This document shows, piece by piece, positions 6,606-15,402 of a stretch of DNA of 45,700 bases. The notes beneath the pieces are model-generated. The model did not search any database, was not told the DNA's origin, and was given only the letters and a program-made list of their open reading frames with translations. The stretch comes from Nitrosovibrio sp. Nv4. Lineage in GTDB: Bacteria; Pseudomonadota; Gammaproteobacteria; Burkholderiales; SG8-39. Positions within the stretch are counted from its first letter, which is position 1, and every line of letters begins with the position of its first letter. The translations under genes were made by a program, and so were the position numbers. The DNA is taken from NCBI GenBank assembly GCA_945906765.1, contig CAMDRF010000011.1, forward strand, positions 1 to 45,700, written 5' to 3'.

Positions 6606-7930
6606 GCACAGAACGCCCGCACGGCGTTTCCTTCGCCGAAGCATTTTTCGTCTGGCTGAAGATCGGCTGCTTCGGCTTCGGCGGTCCGGCGGGCCAGATC
6701 GCGCTGATGCACCGGATCCTGGTGGACGAGAAAAAATGGGTCGAGGAGTCGCGCTATCTGCACGCGCTCAATTTCTGCATGCTGTTGCCCGGCCCGGAAG
6801 CGCAAAAGCTCGCCACCTACGTCGGCTGGCTGTTGCACGGCACGCGCGGCGGGCTTGCGGCGGGAATCCTGTTCGTGCTGCCGGGTGCGCTGGTGATGCT
6901 GGCCGTCAGCTTTCTTTACGTGCTGGGGCGCGGCGTCCCGGTCGTCGAAGGTGCGTTGTTCGGCATCAAGGCCGCCGTGCTGGTGATCGTGGTGGAGGCG
7001 TTGATAAGGATCGGCCGGCGCACTCTCAAGACCCGGTTGCTGGTCGGGCTTTCGGGCCTCGCCTTCGTCGGCATCTTCTTTCTTGACCTGCCGTTTCCGT
7101 TGATCGTGGCGGCCGCCGGCGCAACGGGTTTCGTCGTCGCTCGAACATCGCCCGCCCTGCTCGGTCTGAAGGCTGGAGAAATGCACTTGTCTGCGCCCGA
7201 GCCCGGGCGCTGGGGCCAGGCGACTGCGGCCTTGGCCATCGGCCTCGTCCTGTGGTGGGCGCCAGTCGCAATGGCGGCCGTACTGCTTGGCGCCAACCAT
7301 GTGATGGTCGACATCGGTCTGTTTTTTTCCAAGCTGGCGGTGGTGAGTTTCGGCGGCGCCTACGCGCTGCTTTCCTACATGGCGCAGCAAGCGGTCGAGA
7401 CCTACGGCTGGATGACGGCGCCCGAGATGGTGGACGGCTTGGGCCTCGCAGAAACGCTGCCCGGCCCGCTCATCAAGGTGACGCAATTCGTCGGCTTTCT
7501 CGGCGCCTACCGGGCCGCCGAGCCCCTCTCCCCGGTAGCCGCAGGAATCATCGGCTCGGCGCTGGCCACCTGGGTGACGTTCGTGCCGCCGATGCTGCTC
7601 ATATTCGCCGGCGCCCCTTTCGTCGAGCAGTTGCGCTCGAACCATAGGCTCTCGGGTGCGCTCGCCGCGATCACTGCGTCGGTGGTCGGCGTGATCCTCA
7701 ACCTCACGCTCTGGTTCGTGCTGCATGTGCTGTTTGCCCAGGTCGAGGAAATGCGCGCCGGCCCGCTGCGCTGGTATGCGTTCGACCCATGGACGATCGA
7801 CCTGAAGGCCGCAGCCCTTGCCCTGATCGCGGCTGTGCTGGCGTTTCGCATGCATCGCGGCCTGATCGAGATAGTGGCGATCATGGCGGTGCTCGGAGTC
7901 GCGGTACGATTGCTGTCCGGCCCAACCTGA
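6602..7930 (+). CDS. chrA: Chromate transporter ChrA
   Basis: A 442-residue inner-membrane protein of the long CHR family, made of two homologous halves. The first half has CFGFGGPAGQIALMH (about 24-38) and LLPGPEAQKLATYVG. The second has SFGGAYALLSYM and ETLPGPLIKVTQFVGFLG. ChrA expels chromate using the proton gradient. The GTG start at 6602 overlaps the stop of the SOD-rhodanese gene. A hydrophilic linker of about 25 residues (LKAGEMHLSAPEPGRWGQ) joins the halves. Family assignment is firm; specificity is inferred from the chrB neighbour. Confidence 0.93.
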   Translation: MSTERPHGVSFAEAFFVWLKIGCFGFGGPAGQIALMHRILVDEKKWVEESRYLHALNFCMLLPGPEAQKLATYVGWLLHGTRGGLAAGILFVLPGALVMLAVSFLYVLGRGVPVVEGALFGIKAAVLVIVVEALIRIGRRTLKTRLLVGLSGLAFVGIFFLDLPFPLIVAAAGATGFVVARTSPALLGLKAGEMHLSAPEPGRWGQATAALAIGLVLWWAPVAMAAVLLGANHVMVDIGLFFSKLAVVSFGGAYALLSYMAQQAVETYGWMTAPEMVDGLGLAETLPGPLIKVTQFVGFLGAYRAAEPLSPVAAGIIGSALATWVTFVPPMLLIFAGAPFVEQLRSNHRLSGALAAITASVVGVILNLTLWFVLHVLFAQVEEMRAGPLRWYAFDPWTIDLKAAALALIAAVLAFRMHRGLIEIVAIMAVLGVAVRLLSGPT

Positions 7931-7942
7931 GCGAGGAAACCC

Positions 7943-8230
7943 GTGGCAGCGTACGTCATCGTGGAAGTGAACGTCACCGACCAGCAACTGTTTTCCGAAT
8001 ACGCCAAGGGCGTGCCCGCGACCATCGCCGCCTACGGCGGGAAGTACCTGGTCCGCGGCGGCGCCGTGGAATCGAACGAAGGCGGGTGGGCGCCGAAGCG
8101 CGTGGTGGTCCTCGAGTTTCCCTCGATGGACCAGGCGCGTAAGTGGTACCACTCGCCGGAGTACAAGCCGCTGCTCGAAATGCGGCTCAAGGCCGGGAAC
8201 GCGAAGCTGATCCTTGTCGAAGGCGTTTAG
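7943..8230 (+). CDS. DUF1330 family small protein
   Basis: A 95-residue ferredoxin-fold (dimeric alpha-beta barrel) protein with the DUF1330 pattern AYVIVEVNVTD, YGGKYLVRGG and SMDQARKWYHSPEYKPL. No catalytic role is established for the family. The GTG start at 7943 has GAGGAAA six bases upstream and lies 12 nt after chrA, so it is probably the next gene of the chr transcript. The following MFS gene starts inside its last codons. Confidence 0.88.
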   Translation: MAAYVIVEVNVTDQQLFSEYAKGVPATIAAYGGKYLVRGGAVESNEGGWAPKRVVVLEFPSMDQARKWYHSPEYKPLLEMRLKAGNAKLILVEGV

Positions 8231-9413
8231 TCCAGCCGGGGCCATTTTCCTCGCCCGGGCGATCCGGGATTTCGGCGACGGTTTCGTCGCCATCCTGCTG
8301 CCGGTCTACCTCATCGCGCTTGGCATGTCGGCCTTCGAGGTCGGCGTGGTGGCGACGCTGGCGCTGTTCGGATCGGCCCTACTCACGCTCGCGATCGGCT
8401 TCCTTGGCTCCCGCCATGACCAGCGCGCGCTGCTGCTCGCGGCCTCCGCGCTCATGGCGGCGACCGGCCTCGCCTACGCTGCGGCGAGCGACTACACGGT
8501 GCTGCTGCTCGTCGCCTTCGTCGGCACCATCAATCCCTCCGGCGGCAGCACCAGCATCTTCGTGCCGCTCGAACACACGCTCTTGTCCGGTGCGGTGGCG
8601 CCAGCGGCGAGAACCGGGGCATTTGCGCGTTACAGCCTGATCGGCGCTCTCGCAGGCGCGCTCGGCGCGCTCGCCGCCGCGCTGCCGGACAGCCATGCCG
8701 CGCTCGGCCTGGGCAGGCTGGATGCCATCAGGATGATGTTCCTGGCCTACGCCGTCCTTGGAGCGCTCGGAGGACTCGCGTACGCGCGCATTCCGCGCCG
8801 TACGCACATCGAAAAACGCCCGAACGCCGCGCTCGGCCCCTCGCGCGGCATCGTCTACAAGCTCGCCGCGCTGTTCAGCATCGATTCGTTCGCCGGCGGC
8901 TTCGTGGTTCAGTCGCTGCTGGCGCTCTGGCTGTTCGAGCGCTTCGAGATGTCGCTCGCCGCCGCGAGCCTGTTCTTCTTCTGGAGCGGCGTGCTGTCGG
9001 CCTTCTCCTTCCCGGTCGCCGCCTGGATCGGCGCCCGCATCGGCTTGATCAACACCATGGTATTCACGCACATCCCGTCCAGCCTCTGCCTCATCGCCGC
9101 CGCGTTCGCGACCTCTCTCGAATGGGCACTGGGACTGCTGCTGGTGCGCGCCGCGCTTTCCCAGATGGACGTGCCGACCAGGTCCTCCTACGTGATGGCT
9201 GTGGTCACCGAGGCCGAGCGCCCGGCAGCCGCGAGCGTTACCGCGGTTCCCCGCAGCCTCGCCGCTGCAGCAAGCCCGGTACTTGCCGGCGCGCTGTTCG
9301 CGTCCGGCCACCTGATCCTGCCGCTGCTGCTATGCGGCGGCCTGAAGATCCTTTACGACCTGCTGTTGTTGGCGGCCTTTCGCCATATCAAGCCGCCAGA
9401 AGAAAAAACCTAG
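8214..9413 (+). CDS. MFS transporter
   Basis: A 399-residue major facilitator with about twelve hydrophobic segments and the inter-helix loop GFLGSRHDQRALLLA, a variant of MFS motif A. The substrate is not recognisable. The earliest supported start is TTG 8214, inside the end of the DUF1330 gene; there is no in-frame ATG before the first helix. Its TAG stop lies within CTAG, which is also the stop of convergent sodC, so the two coding regions overlap by four bases. Position suggests co-transcription with chrA. Confidence 0.85.
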   Translation: MSKAFSPAGAIFLARAIRDFGDGFVAILLPVYLIALGMSAFEVGVVATLALFGSALLTLAIGFLGSRHDQRALLLAASALMAATGLAYAAASDYTVLLLVAFVGTINPSGGSTSIFVPLEHTLLSGAVAPAARTGAFARYSLIGALAGALGALAAALPDSHAALGLGRLDAIRMMFLAYAVLGALGGLAYARIPRRTHIEKRPNAALGPSRGIVYKLAALFSIDSFAGGFVVQSLLALWLFERFEMSLAAASLFFFWSGVLSAFSFPVAAWIGARIGLINTMVFTHIPSSLCLIAAAFATSLEWALGLLLVRAALSQMDVPTRSSYVMAVVTEAERPAAASVTAVPRSLAAAASPVLAGALFASGHLILPLLLCGGLKILYDLLLLAAFRHIKPPEEKT

Positions 9414-9934
9414 CTGCGCTGAATCACCCCACAGGCGCTGCGTGCACCCGCATTGCCGACCGGCTGGGATTTGTAGTCGTCCGGCTGCACGTGAACGATC
9501 AGGCCACGGCCGACGATGCTGGTGGCCCCGGGCGAGATGGTGATCACGTCCAGGTCGGCGCTCAGCATGGCATTGCCGCTGGCATCGGATTCCAGGTTGG
9601 GCATGTCGCCGGCGTGGCGCTCCATCGTCGTGTGATGGCCATGCGGCTTGGTGAGCGGATTGAAGTGGCCCTTGGCGCTCATGCCGTCGCCCGAACTGCA
9701 GTCGCCGGCTTCGTGGACGTGGAACCCGAACTGGCCATTGGGCTTTAGTCCGCTGACATTGACCGTCACCCGCACCTTGCCGTCGAACTGCACGAAGTTC
9801 GCGGTGCCGCGCACGGTGCTGCCTTTGGTCGGCTGCAGGCTTGCGGTCGCCCGCGGCGCGTCAGACGGGATGCTCTGGCAGGCGGCGAGCAGCGTCAACA
9901 CGCCAATTCCGAGTACAGCTTGAAATGGCTTCAT
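9410..9934 (-). CDS. sodC: Cu-Zn superoxide dismutase, lipoprotein
   Basis: A 174-residue periplasmic SodC. The N-terminus is a lipoprotein signal (MKPFQAVLGIGVLTLLAAC), so the protein is probably membrane-tethered. Copper and zinc ligands are visible in GFHVHEAGDCSS, GHFNPLTKPHGHH and HAGDMPNL, and the late His in GLIVHVQPDD. The second disulfide Cys is in ARSACGVIQ. I use ATG 9934, which has AGGAGGG upstream, rather than an earlier in-frame ATG. It lies 28 nt downstream of the last gene of the formate dehydrogenase cluster and may be transcribed with it, protecting the periplasmic enzyme from superoxide. Confidence 0.93.
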   Translation of the reverse strand: MKPFQAVLGIGVLTLLAACQSIPSDAPRATASLQPTKGSTVRGTANFVQFDGKVRVTVNVSGLKPNGQFGFHVHEAGDCSSGDGMSAKGHFNPLTKPHGHHTTMERHAGDMPNLESDASGNAMLSADLDVITISPGATSIVGRGLIVHVQPDDYKSQPVGNAGARSACGVIQRS

Positions 9935-9962
9935 ATGGTCCCTCCTATGGGACCGCAATGCA

Positions 9963-10232
9963 CTACTTCTTGCCGGAGGTGGAAGCGGCAGTCGTTTTGG
10001 CCGCCTTGGGCTCGACGATGCCCTTGTTCTTCTTGTAGTTGGCGACCGCCTTGTCCATGTACTTGTTGTTCAGCTCGGCCTCCTTCGCCTTGGTGGCGGC
10101 GGCTTTATCCGCCTCGGCGGCCTTCTCGGCATCGCTCTTGGGCGGTGACGGCGGCAGCTTGGCCTGCACGGCGGCAAGCGAACCGATTCCCAGACCTGCG
10201 GCGAGCGTGACGGCAATCGCGAGTTTTTTCAT
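9963..10232 (-). CDS. Small secreted Lys/Ala-rich protein of the FDH operon
   Basis: 89 residues: a clear Sec signal peptide (MKKLAIAVTLAAGLGIGSLAAVQA), then a short Pro-rich stretch (LPPSPPK) and a charged helix-forming region rich in Ala, Lys and Glu, ending in a low-complexity KTTAASTSGKK tail. I recognise no domain. ATG 10232 is preferred over the ATG nine bases upstream because AGGAGGA lies at the right distance. It follows the cytochrome b subunit by 14 nt in the same operon, so a periplasmic role near formate dehydrogenase is plausible but unproven. Confidence 0.75.
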   Translation of the reverse strand: MKKLAIAVTLAAGLGIGSLAAVQAKLPPSPPKSDAEKAAEADKAAATKAKEAELNNKYMDKAVANYKKNKGIVEPKAAKTTAASTSGKK

Positions 10233-10246
10233 GGTATTCATCCTCC

Positions 10247-11317
10247 TCAGCGCTGCGCCTGCGGCGCGGCGCCTGCCTTGGCAGCCACCTTGCCGGATTT
10301 GACGTCGTCGTACCAGTACTGGTGGTGCTCCTTGGCCCAGGTTTCGTCGGTCACGCCGTCGCGCATGTTGCCGTAGGCGCCTTCGACCCCGACCGTGCCC
10401 ATGTAGATGTGGCCGATGCCCGCTGCGATCACCAGCACCGACGCGATAGCATGCACCACGCTCGCTTGCTGGAAGGTGGCCCGCAATTCGAACGCCGCGA
10501 TATTCGGGAACAGCAACATCACCCCCGAGACGCTGATCACCAGGCACAGCACCACCACGCCACCCCAGAACCACGCCTTCTCGCCGGCGTTGAACCGCCC
10601 CGAAGGCAGGTGCTCGCCCTTGAACATCTTCCAGCCGTTCAGGAGCCACGACAGGTCGCCCTTCTCCGGCAGGTTGTCCTTGACGTACATGACGATGAAG
10701 ACGAGCAGGCTCGCGATGAACAGCGGGGCGACGAAATTGTGCAGGTTCTTCGCGAGCGCGCTCAGCCACGCAAACAGCGTGTAGCCGATGACCGGCAGCA
10801 GCACGTGCTTGCCGAACAGCAGGATCAGCCCCGAGACGGCCAGCACGCAGAAGCTGATCGCCATCACCCAGTGCGCCCAGCGCTCGGCGAGCGTGAAGCG
10901 CTCGATCGTCCGGCCGCTCGGCTTGTCATGCAGCCTGATCGGCCCCATGGCGAAATAGATCGCCGCCATGATCGCGCCCACCAGCACCACCAGCCAGCCG
11001 CCGTAAAACGTAATCGGTCCGTTCCTGAACTTGCGCCAGGCCTCGCCCGCGGTGGTCATGGCGTCCTGGCCCGGAAAGCGGGCCTGCGGCTGGATCAGCA
11101 CGCCGGCTTCGCGGCCTTGCGTGCTGGTGTAGTTCGGCGCACCCGAGCGCACGTCGCGCCACACCGGCGCGTTGTTGCCGGGCTGGTCGACGCCGCGCTG
11201 CTGCTGTTGCTTGATCGGATCGACCGCTGGCGCCTGCTGCTGCGTCTGCGCCGTGACAGGCGTTGAAAACGCAAGCGCCAGAACCAGCCAACCCATCAGG
11301 CGAGAGAGCGTGTGCAT
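10247..11317 (-). CDS. fdoI: Formate dehydrogenase gamma subunit, cytochrome b
   Basis: A 356-residue membrane subunit. An N-terminal signal-like helix and a periplasmic Gln/Pro-rich extension of about 90 residues precede four membrane segments of the formate dehydrogenase cytochrome b556 family (ERWAHWVMAISFCVLAVSGL, KNLHNFVAPLF, VVHAIASVLVIAAGIGHIY). The histidines in these helices would ligate two hemes b and pass electrons from the Fe-S subunit to quinone. The start is ATG 11317 with GGAGCAGGA upstream. The extension is longer than in the E. coli FdoI type and resembles versions common in Alpha- and Betaproteobacteria. Confidence 0.92.
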   Translation of the reverse strand: MHTLSRLMGWLVLALAFSTPVTAQTQQQAPAVDPIKQQQQRGVDQPGNNAPVWRDVRSGAPNYTSTQGREAGVLIQPQARFPGQDAMTTAGEAWRKFRNGPITFYGGWLVVLVGAIMAAIYFAMGPIRLHDKPSGRTIERFTLAERWAHWVMAISFCVLAVSGLILLFGKHVLLPVIGYTLFAWLSALAKNLHNFVAPLFIASLLVFIVMYVKDNLPEKGDLSWLLNGWKMFKGEHLPSGRFNAGEKAWFWGGVVVLCLVISVSGVMLLFPNIAAFELRATFQQASVVHAIASVLVIAAGIGHIYMGTVGVEGAYGNMRDGVTDETWAKEHHQYWYDDVKSGKVAAKAGAAPQAQR

Positions 11318-11330
11318 AGCGTCCTGCTCC

Positions 11331-11567
11331 TTATTGGTAAATCCGCCGGTCCTCGTGCTGGGCAAGCTGGCGCTGCTTGATCTGCTCTTCCCAGCCCGTG
11401 CGGTCGCCCTTCTTCCACTTCGGGCCGATCGCGAGCGGCTCGTTGTTCCAGGCCGCGGTGTCCCGCCTGACCGTCTGGCCGGCCTGCCTGTCCGGAGAGC
11501 TGACCTGCTCAACTTCCATGCAGCCGGTGAAACTCAGCACTGCAGCGGCAAGCAGCAGGCGCCGCAT
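11331..11567 (-). CDS. Small lipoprotein inside the FDH operon
   Basis: 78 residues with a lipobox-type signal (MRRLLLAAAVLSFTGC, Cys16) and a short hydrophilic domain containing WNNEPLAIGPKWKKGDRTGW and a Gln/Arg-rich helix. No family is recognised. Its ATG 11567 overlaps the stop of the Fe-S subunit gene as TGATG, and the cytochrome b gene follows 13 nt later. Such close coupling between two structural subunit genes suggests a role in assembling or anchoring the complex; this is inference. Confidence 0.8.
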   Translation of the reverse strand: MRRLLLAAAVLSFTGCMEVEQVSSPDRQAGQTVRRDTAAWNNEPLAIGPKWKKGDRTGWEEQIKQRQLAQHEDRRIYQ

Positions 11568-12214
11568 CACGACTTGCCTCCGGCAGGAGCCGCGGGCGCC
11601 ACGCCGCCTTGCGCCCCTTTGGGCGGCTGGCCGTAAGCGCTGCCCCAGCCCCAGGCCTCCGCGCCCTTGCTGCCGCGGCGCGCGACGCGCTCGCGGTAGA
11701 TGTCGGCGATCACATCGCCATCGCCACCGAGCAGCGCCTTCGTGGAGCACATTTCCGCGCAGGCCGGCAGCTTGCCTTCCGCCAGACGGTTGCGGCCGTA
11801 TTTCTTGAATTCTGCATTGCTTTTGTCGTCTTCCGGGCCGCCGGCGCAGAACGTGCACTTGTCCATCTTGCCGCGCAGGCCGAAGGCGCCCGCCTGCGGG
11901 AACTGCGGCGCGCCGAACGGGCAGGCGTAGAAGCAGTAGCCGCAGCCGATGCACAGGTCCTTGTCGTGCAGCACCACGCCATCCGCGGTCTTGTAGAAGC
12001 AATCCACCGGACAGACCGCCATGCAGGGCGCATCCGAGCAGTGCATGCAGGCGACCGAGATGGACTTCTCCGCGCCGATCACGCCGTCATTGATCGTGAC
12101 CACGCGGCGGCGGTTGACGCCCCAGGGCACTTCGTTCTCGTTCTTGCAGGCCGTAACGCAGCCGTTGCACTCGATGCAGCGCTCGGCATCGCACAGGAAT
12201 TTCATTCTCGCCAT
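11567..12214 (-). CDS. fdoH: Formate dehydrogenase beta subunit, 4Fe-4S
   Basis: 215 residues with four ferredoxin-type Cys clusters: CIECNGCVTACK (13-24), CMHCSDAPCMAVCP, CIGCGYCFYACP, and a fourth formed by KCTFC with the later CAEMC. This is the electron-transfer subunit linking the catalytic subunit to the cytochrome b. There is no C-terminal transmembrane helix like that of E. coli FdnH/FdoH; the tail is a Gly/Ala/Pro-rich stretch. It follows fdoG by 12 nt. Confidence 0.93.
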   Translation of the reverse strand: MARMKFLCDAERCIECNGCVTACKNENEVPWGVNRRRVVTINDGVIGAEKSISVACMHCSDAPCMAVCPVDCFYKTADGVVLHDKDLCIGCGYCFYACPFGAPQFPQAGAFGLRGKMDKCTFCAGGPEDDKSNAEFKKYGRNRLAEGKLPACAEMCSTKALLGGDGDVIADIYRERVARRGSKGAEAWGWGSAYGQPPKGAQGGVAPAAPAGGKS

Positions 12215-12226
12215 GGCTCTGTCTCC

Positions 12227-15193
12227 TTAAGCCTGGAACTTCGCGACTTCGCAAAGCGTCGTCTTGGTTTCCTGCATCATCGTCACCCGGTCATAGCCGT
12301 AGGTCGTGACGGTGTTGACCGCCTCGCCGCGCACGATCGGCTCCGCGCCCGCCGGGTAGTAGGCCAGCATGTCCTGCCCCTGCCACCACCCCGAGAAGTG
12401 GAACGGGATGAACACCGTATCGGGGCCGACCCGCTCGGTGACTTGCGCCTTGACCTTGATCTTGGCGCCGTTCGGCGAGCTCACCCAGGCGTACTCGCCG
12501 TTGCGGATGCCGCGGTCGGCCGCCGTCTTCGGGTTGATCTCGACGAAGTTGTCCTGCTGCAACTCGGCGAGCCACGGATTGGAGCGCGTCTCCTCGCCGC
12601 CGCCCTCGTACTCCACCAGCCGGCCGCTGGTGAGGATCAGCGGGTACTTCTTGTGCATCTCCTCCTTGACCGCCTTCTGCTGCACCGACTTGAACAGCGT
12701 CGGCAGGCGCCAGAGCGTCTTCACGTCGTCGTGGGTCGGGTATTTCTCGACCAGATCCGGGCGCGGGCTGTAGAGCGGCTCGCGATGCTGCGGAATGCCG
12801 TCGGGGAAGTTCCAGACGATCGCGCGCGCCTTGGCGTTGCCGAACGGGTGGTTGCCGTGCTTCATCGCCACGCGCTGGATGCCGCCGGAGAGGTCGTTCG
12901 CCCAGGTCTTGCCTTCGGCCTCCTTCTTCTCCTCCTCGGTCAGATCGTCCCACCAGCCCAGCTTCTTCAGCAGCACGTGATCGAACTGCGGATGGCCGGT
13001 GGTGATTTCCGCGCCCTTAGGATGCACGCCATCCTCGGCCAGCAGGTTGACGCCATCCTTTTCCACGCCGAACAGGGCGCGGAAGTTGCCGCCGCCGCCC
13101 ATCATGTGTTTGGAGTTGTCGTACAGGTTCGGCGAACCGGGGTGCTTGAGCGCCGCGGTGCCGTAGCAGGGCCACGGCAGTCCGAAGTAATCGCCGGTGA
13201 GGTCGTAGCCGGTCTTCGCGTCCTTGCCGCCCTTCGCCTTCAGCGTCTTGACGTCGAACAGGTGCATGTTGCGCATGTGCGCCTGCAGCCGCTCCGGCGA
13301 TTGCCCCGTGTAGCCGATGGTCCAGGCGCCGCGGTTGATTTCGCGCAACGTGTCCTCCATCGAGGGCTCTTCCATGCCGCCCTTGGCTTTGACGAGACGG
13401 ATATTCGGCTTGCTGCCCCCCTTGATGCCGATGAACTCCTTGTCGAAACCAAGCTTCTGCGCCAGCTGGTACATGATCATGTGGTCGGTGCGCGACTCGA
13501 ACATCGGGTCGATCACCTTCTCTCGCCATTGGAGAGAGCGGTTGGACGCGGTCGCCGAGCCCTCGGTTTCCAACTGCGTAGCCACCGGCAGCAGGTAGGC
13601 GCCGTCTTTGCGCACCATCGCGAACATCGCCGCACTCGCCGACGGATAAGGATCCAGCACCACCATCAGGTCGAGCTTCTTCATGGCTTCCAGCATCTCG
13701 GGGCCGCGCGACTGGCTGTTCGGCGCGTGGCCCCAGTAGAAGATCGCGCGCAGATTCGGGCCCTGGTCGATAGCGTCGTTCTTCTCCAGCACGCCGTCGA
13801 TCCAGCGCGACACGGTCATGCCGGGTTTTGCCTGCATGCCTGGCGCATAGCGCTCCGCGATCCATTTCGGGTCCACGTTCCAGACCCGCGACCAGTGCGC
13901 CCACGAGCCGGGCACCGCGACCGGGTAGTAGCCGGGCAGCGTGTCCGGGTTCGGCCCGACGTCAGTCGCGCCCTGGACGTTGTCGTGGCCGCGGTAGATG
14001 TTGCAGCCGCCGCCCGAGCGCCCGACGTTGCCGAGCGCCAACATCAGGATGTTGCTCGCGCGCACGACGGCGTTGCCGTTGGTGTGCTGCGTCTGGCCCA
14101 TCGCCCAGATGATCATGCCAGGACGGTTCTCGGCCAGGGTCTTGGCGACGTTGAAAACCTCGGCTTCCGCAACGCCGGTGGCCTCGGTCACCTTGTCCGG
14201 CGTCCACTTGGCCATGACCTCCTTCTTGACCTCCTCCATGCCGTAGACACGGTCATGGATGTACTGCTTGTCCTCCCAGCCGTTCTTGAACACGTGGTGC
14301 AGGATACCGAAGATGAATGGGATATCGCTGCCCGAGCGGAGGCGTACGTAAGTGTCGGCCTTCGCCGCCGTGCGCGTGTAGCGCGGGTCGGCGACGATCA
14401 CCTTGCAGCCGTTCTCCTTGGCATGCAGCGTGTGCAGCATCGACACCGGATGCGCCTCGGCCGCGTTCGAGCCGAGGAACAGCAGCGATTTCGAATTCTG
14501 CTCATCGTTGTACGAGTTGGTCATCGCGCCGTAGCCCCAGGTCTGGGCCACGCCGGCAACGGTGGTCGAGTGGCAGATGCGCGCCTGGTGATCGCAGTTA
14601 TTGGTGCCCCAGAGCGACACCCACTTGCGCAGCAGGTAGGCCTGCTCGTTGTTGTGCTTGCTCGATCCGACCACGAACAGCGCGTCCGGCCCGCCCTTTT
14701 CCTTGTCGTCGCGGATCGCGAGCAGCTTCTTCGAGATTTCATCGTAGGCCTGGTCCCAGGAGAGGCGCTTCCACTTGCCGCCCTCGAGCTTCATCGGGTA
14801 TTTGAGGCGGTGCGAGTCGTGCGTGATGCCGTGCTCGCGGATCGAGGCGCCCTTGGCGCAATGCGCGCCGAGGTTGATCGGCGAGTCGAACACCGGCTCC
14901 TGGCGGATCCAGACGCCGTTCTGCACCACCGCGTCGACCGCACAGCCTACGGAACAGTGCGTGCACACCGTGCGCTTGACCTCGATCTTGCCGCCGGCAG
15001 CTTCCTTGGCCGCCTCCGCGGTGCCGATCATGCTGAACGGCAGTTGCGCTGCGGCCACTCCGGCGCCCGCAGTCATGCCGGAGCGCTTGAGGAAGGTACG
15101 GCGATCGATGGTTTTCGCGAGGACGCCCGAAAGCCCCTGCGCAAGACGAGATTGACTGGCGACGCTTGCGTTCGCTTTCCTGGTGAGCAGCAT
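12227..15193 (-). CDS. fdoG: Formate dehydrogenase catalytic subunit, Mo/W-bis-MGD, Tat-exported
   Basis: 988 residues. The N-terminus has a twin-arginine signal (DRRTFLKRSGM, about 30-40) after an unusually long n-region, so the enzyme acts in the periplasm. The 4Fe-4S motif is C77, C80, C84, C112. The metal ligand is Cys, not Sec: RICHSTT with C207-H208, where selenoenzymes have U-H. The rest follows the molybdopterin oxidoreductase pattern through the C-terminal cofactor domain (ending near GYDRVTMMQETKTTLCEVA). It oxidises formate to CO2. Tup, Moa, Moe and Mob genes in the window fit its need for a Mo or W cofactor. Confidence 0.95.
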   Translation of the reverse strand: MLLTRKANASVASQSRLAQGLSGVLAKTIDRRTFLKRSGMTAGAGVAAAQLPFSMIGTAEAAKEAAGGKIEVKRTVCTHCSVGCAVDAVVQNGVWIRQEPVFDSPINLGAHCAKGASIREHGITHDSHRLKYPMKLEGGKWKRLSWDQAYDEISKKLLAIRDDKEKGGPDALFVVGSSKHNNEQAYLLRKWVSLWGTNNCDHQARICHSTTVAGVAQTWGYGAMTNSYNDEQNSKSLLFLGSNAAEAHPVSMLHTLHAKENGCKVIVADPRYTRTAAKADTYVRLRSGSDIPFIFGILHHVFKNGWEDKQYIHDRVYGMEEVKKEVMAKWTPDKVTEATGVAEAEVFNVAKTLAENRPGMIIWAMGQTQHTNGNAVVRASNILMLALGNVGRSGGGCNIYRGHDNVQGATDVGPNPDTLPGYYPVAVPGSWAHWSRVWNVDPKWIAERYAPGMQAKPGMTVSRWIDGVLEKNDAIDQGPNLRAIFYWGHAPNSQSRGPEMLEAMKKLDLMVVLDPYPSASAAMFAMVRKDGAYLLPVATQLETEGSATASNRSLQWREKVIDPMFESRTDHMIMYQLAQKLGFDKEFIGIKGGSKPNIRLVKAKGGMEEPSMEDTLREINRGAWTIGYTGQSPERLQAHMRNMHLFDVKTLKAKGGKDAKTGYDLTGDYFGLPWPCYGTAALKHPGSPNLYDNSKHMMGGGGNFRALFGVEKDGVNLLAEDGVHPKGAEITTGHPQFDHVLLKKLGWWDDLTEEEKKEAEGKTWANDLSGGIQRVAMKHGNHPFGNAKARAIVWNFPDGIPQHREPLYSPRPDLVEKYPTHDDVKTLWRLPTLFKSVQQKAVKEEMHKKYPLILTSGRLVEYEGGGEETRSNPWLAELQQDNFVEINPKTAADRGIRNGEYAWVSSPNGAKIKVKAQVTERVGPDTVFIPFHFSGWWQGQDMLAYYPAGAEPIVRGEAVNTVTTYGYDRVTMMQETKTTLCEVAKFQA

Positions 15194-15204
15194 GGCGCGC
15201 CTCC

Positions 15205-15402
15205 TCAGACCTTGGTGGTGCGGTAGTAGTTGTTGATGTGCTCGCTGACCTTGTAACCGCTGGTCGCGCGCTTGTCCCTGCTATCCGACTCCGCCGGAGT
15301 CGGGGCGTTCTTGCCGACGATGGCCGCCGCGGTCGCTACGCCGCCGGCACCTACCGTCAACAGAAAATTTCTGCGGGAGAGGATCGATTTCTTCTGGCTC
15401 AT
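15205..15402 (-). CDS. Formate dehydrogenase region Tat-signal protein
   Basis: A 65-residue protein that is mostly a twin-arginine signal (LSRRNFLLTVGAGGVATAAAI) plus a short tail ending YKVSEHINNYYRTTKV. It belongs to the small formate dehydrogenase-region Tat-target family found just upstream of fdoG in many Proteobacteria. Its function is unknown, possibly a co-exported partner or membrane-anchored assembly factor. It is the first gene of the FDH operon, 11 nt before fdoG. Confidence 0.88.
   Translation of the reverse strand: MSQKKSILSRRNFLLTVGAGGVATAAAIVGKNAPTPAESDSRDKRATSGYKVSEHINNYYRTTKV

Noticed and set aside
8379-9311. Minus-strand frame opposite the MFS gene at 8214-9413
   Set aside because: It is Glu/Arg/Gly-rich with no hydrophobic or domain pattern. 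The plus strand encodes an obvious twelve-helix carrier.
14572-14577. Selenocysteine at the FdoG metal ligand
   Set aside because: The codon at the ligand position encodes Cys (RICHSTT). No TGA codon or SECIS-type hairpin is involved.
11609-15226. A very long open frame (about 1200 codons) on the plus strand, antisense to fdoG and fdoH
   Set aside because: It is the mirror of GC3-rich coding on the other strand. It has Arg/Ala/His-rich low-information sequence and no domains, while the minus strand encodes clear formate dehydrogenase subunits.
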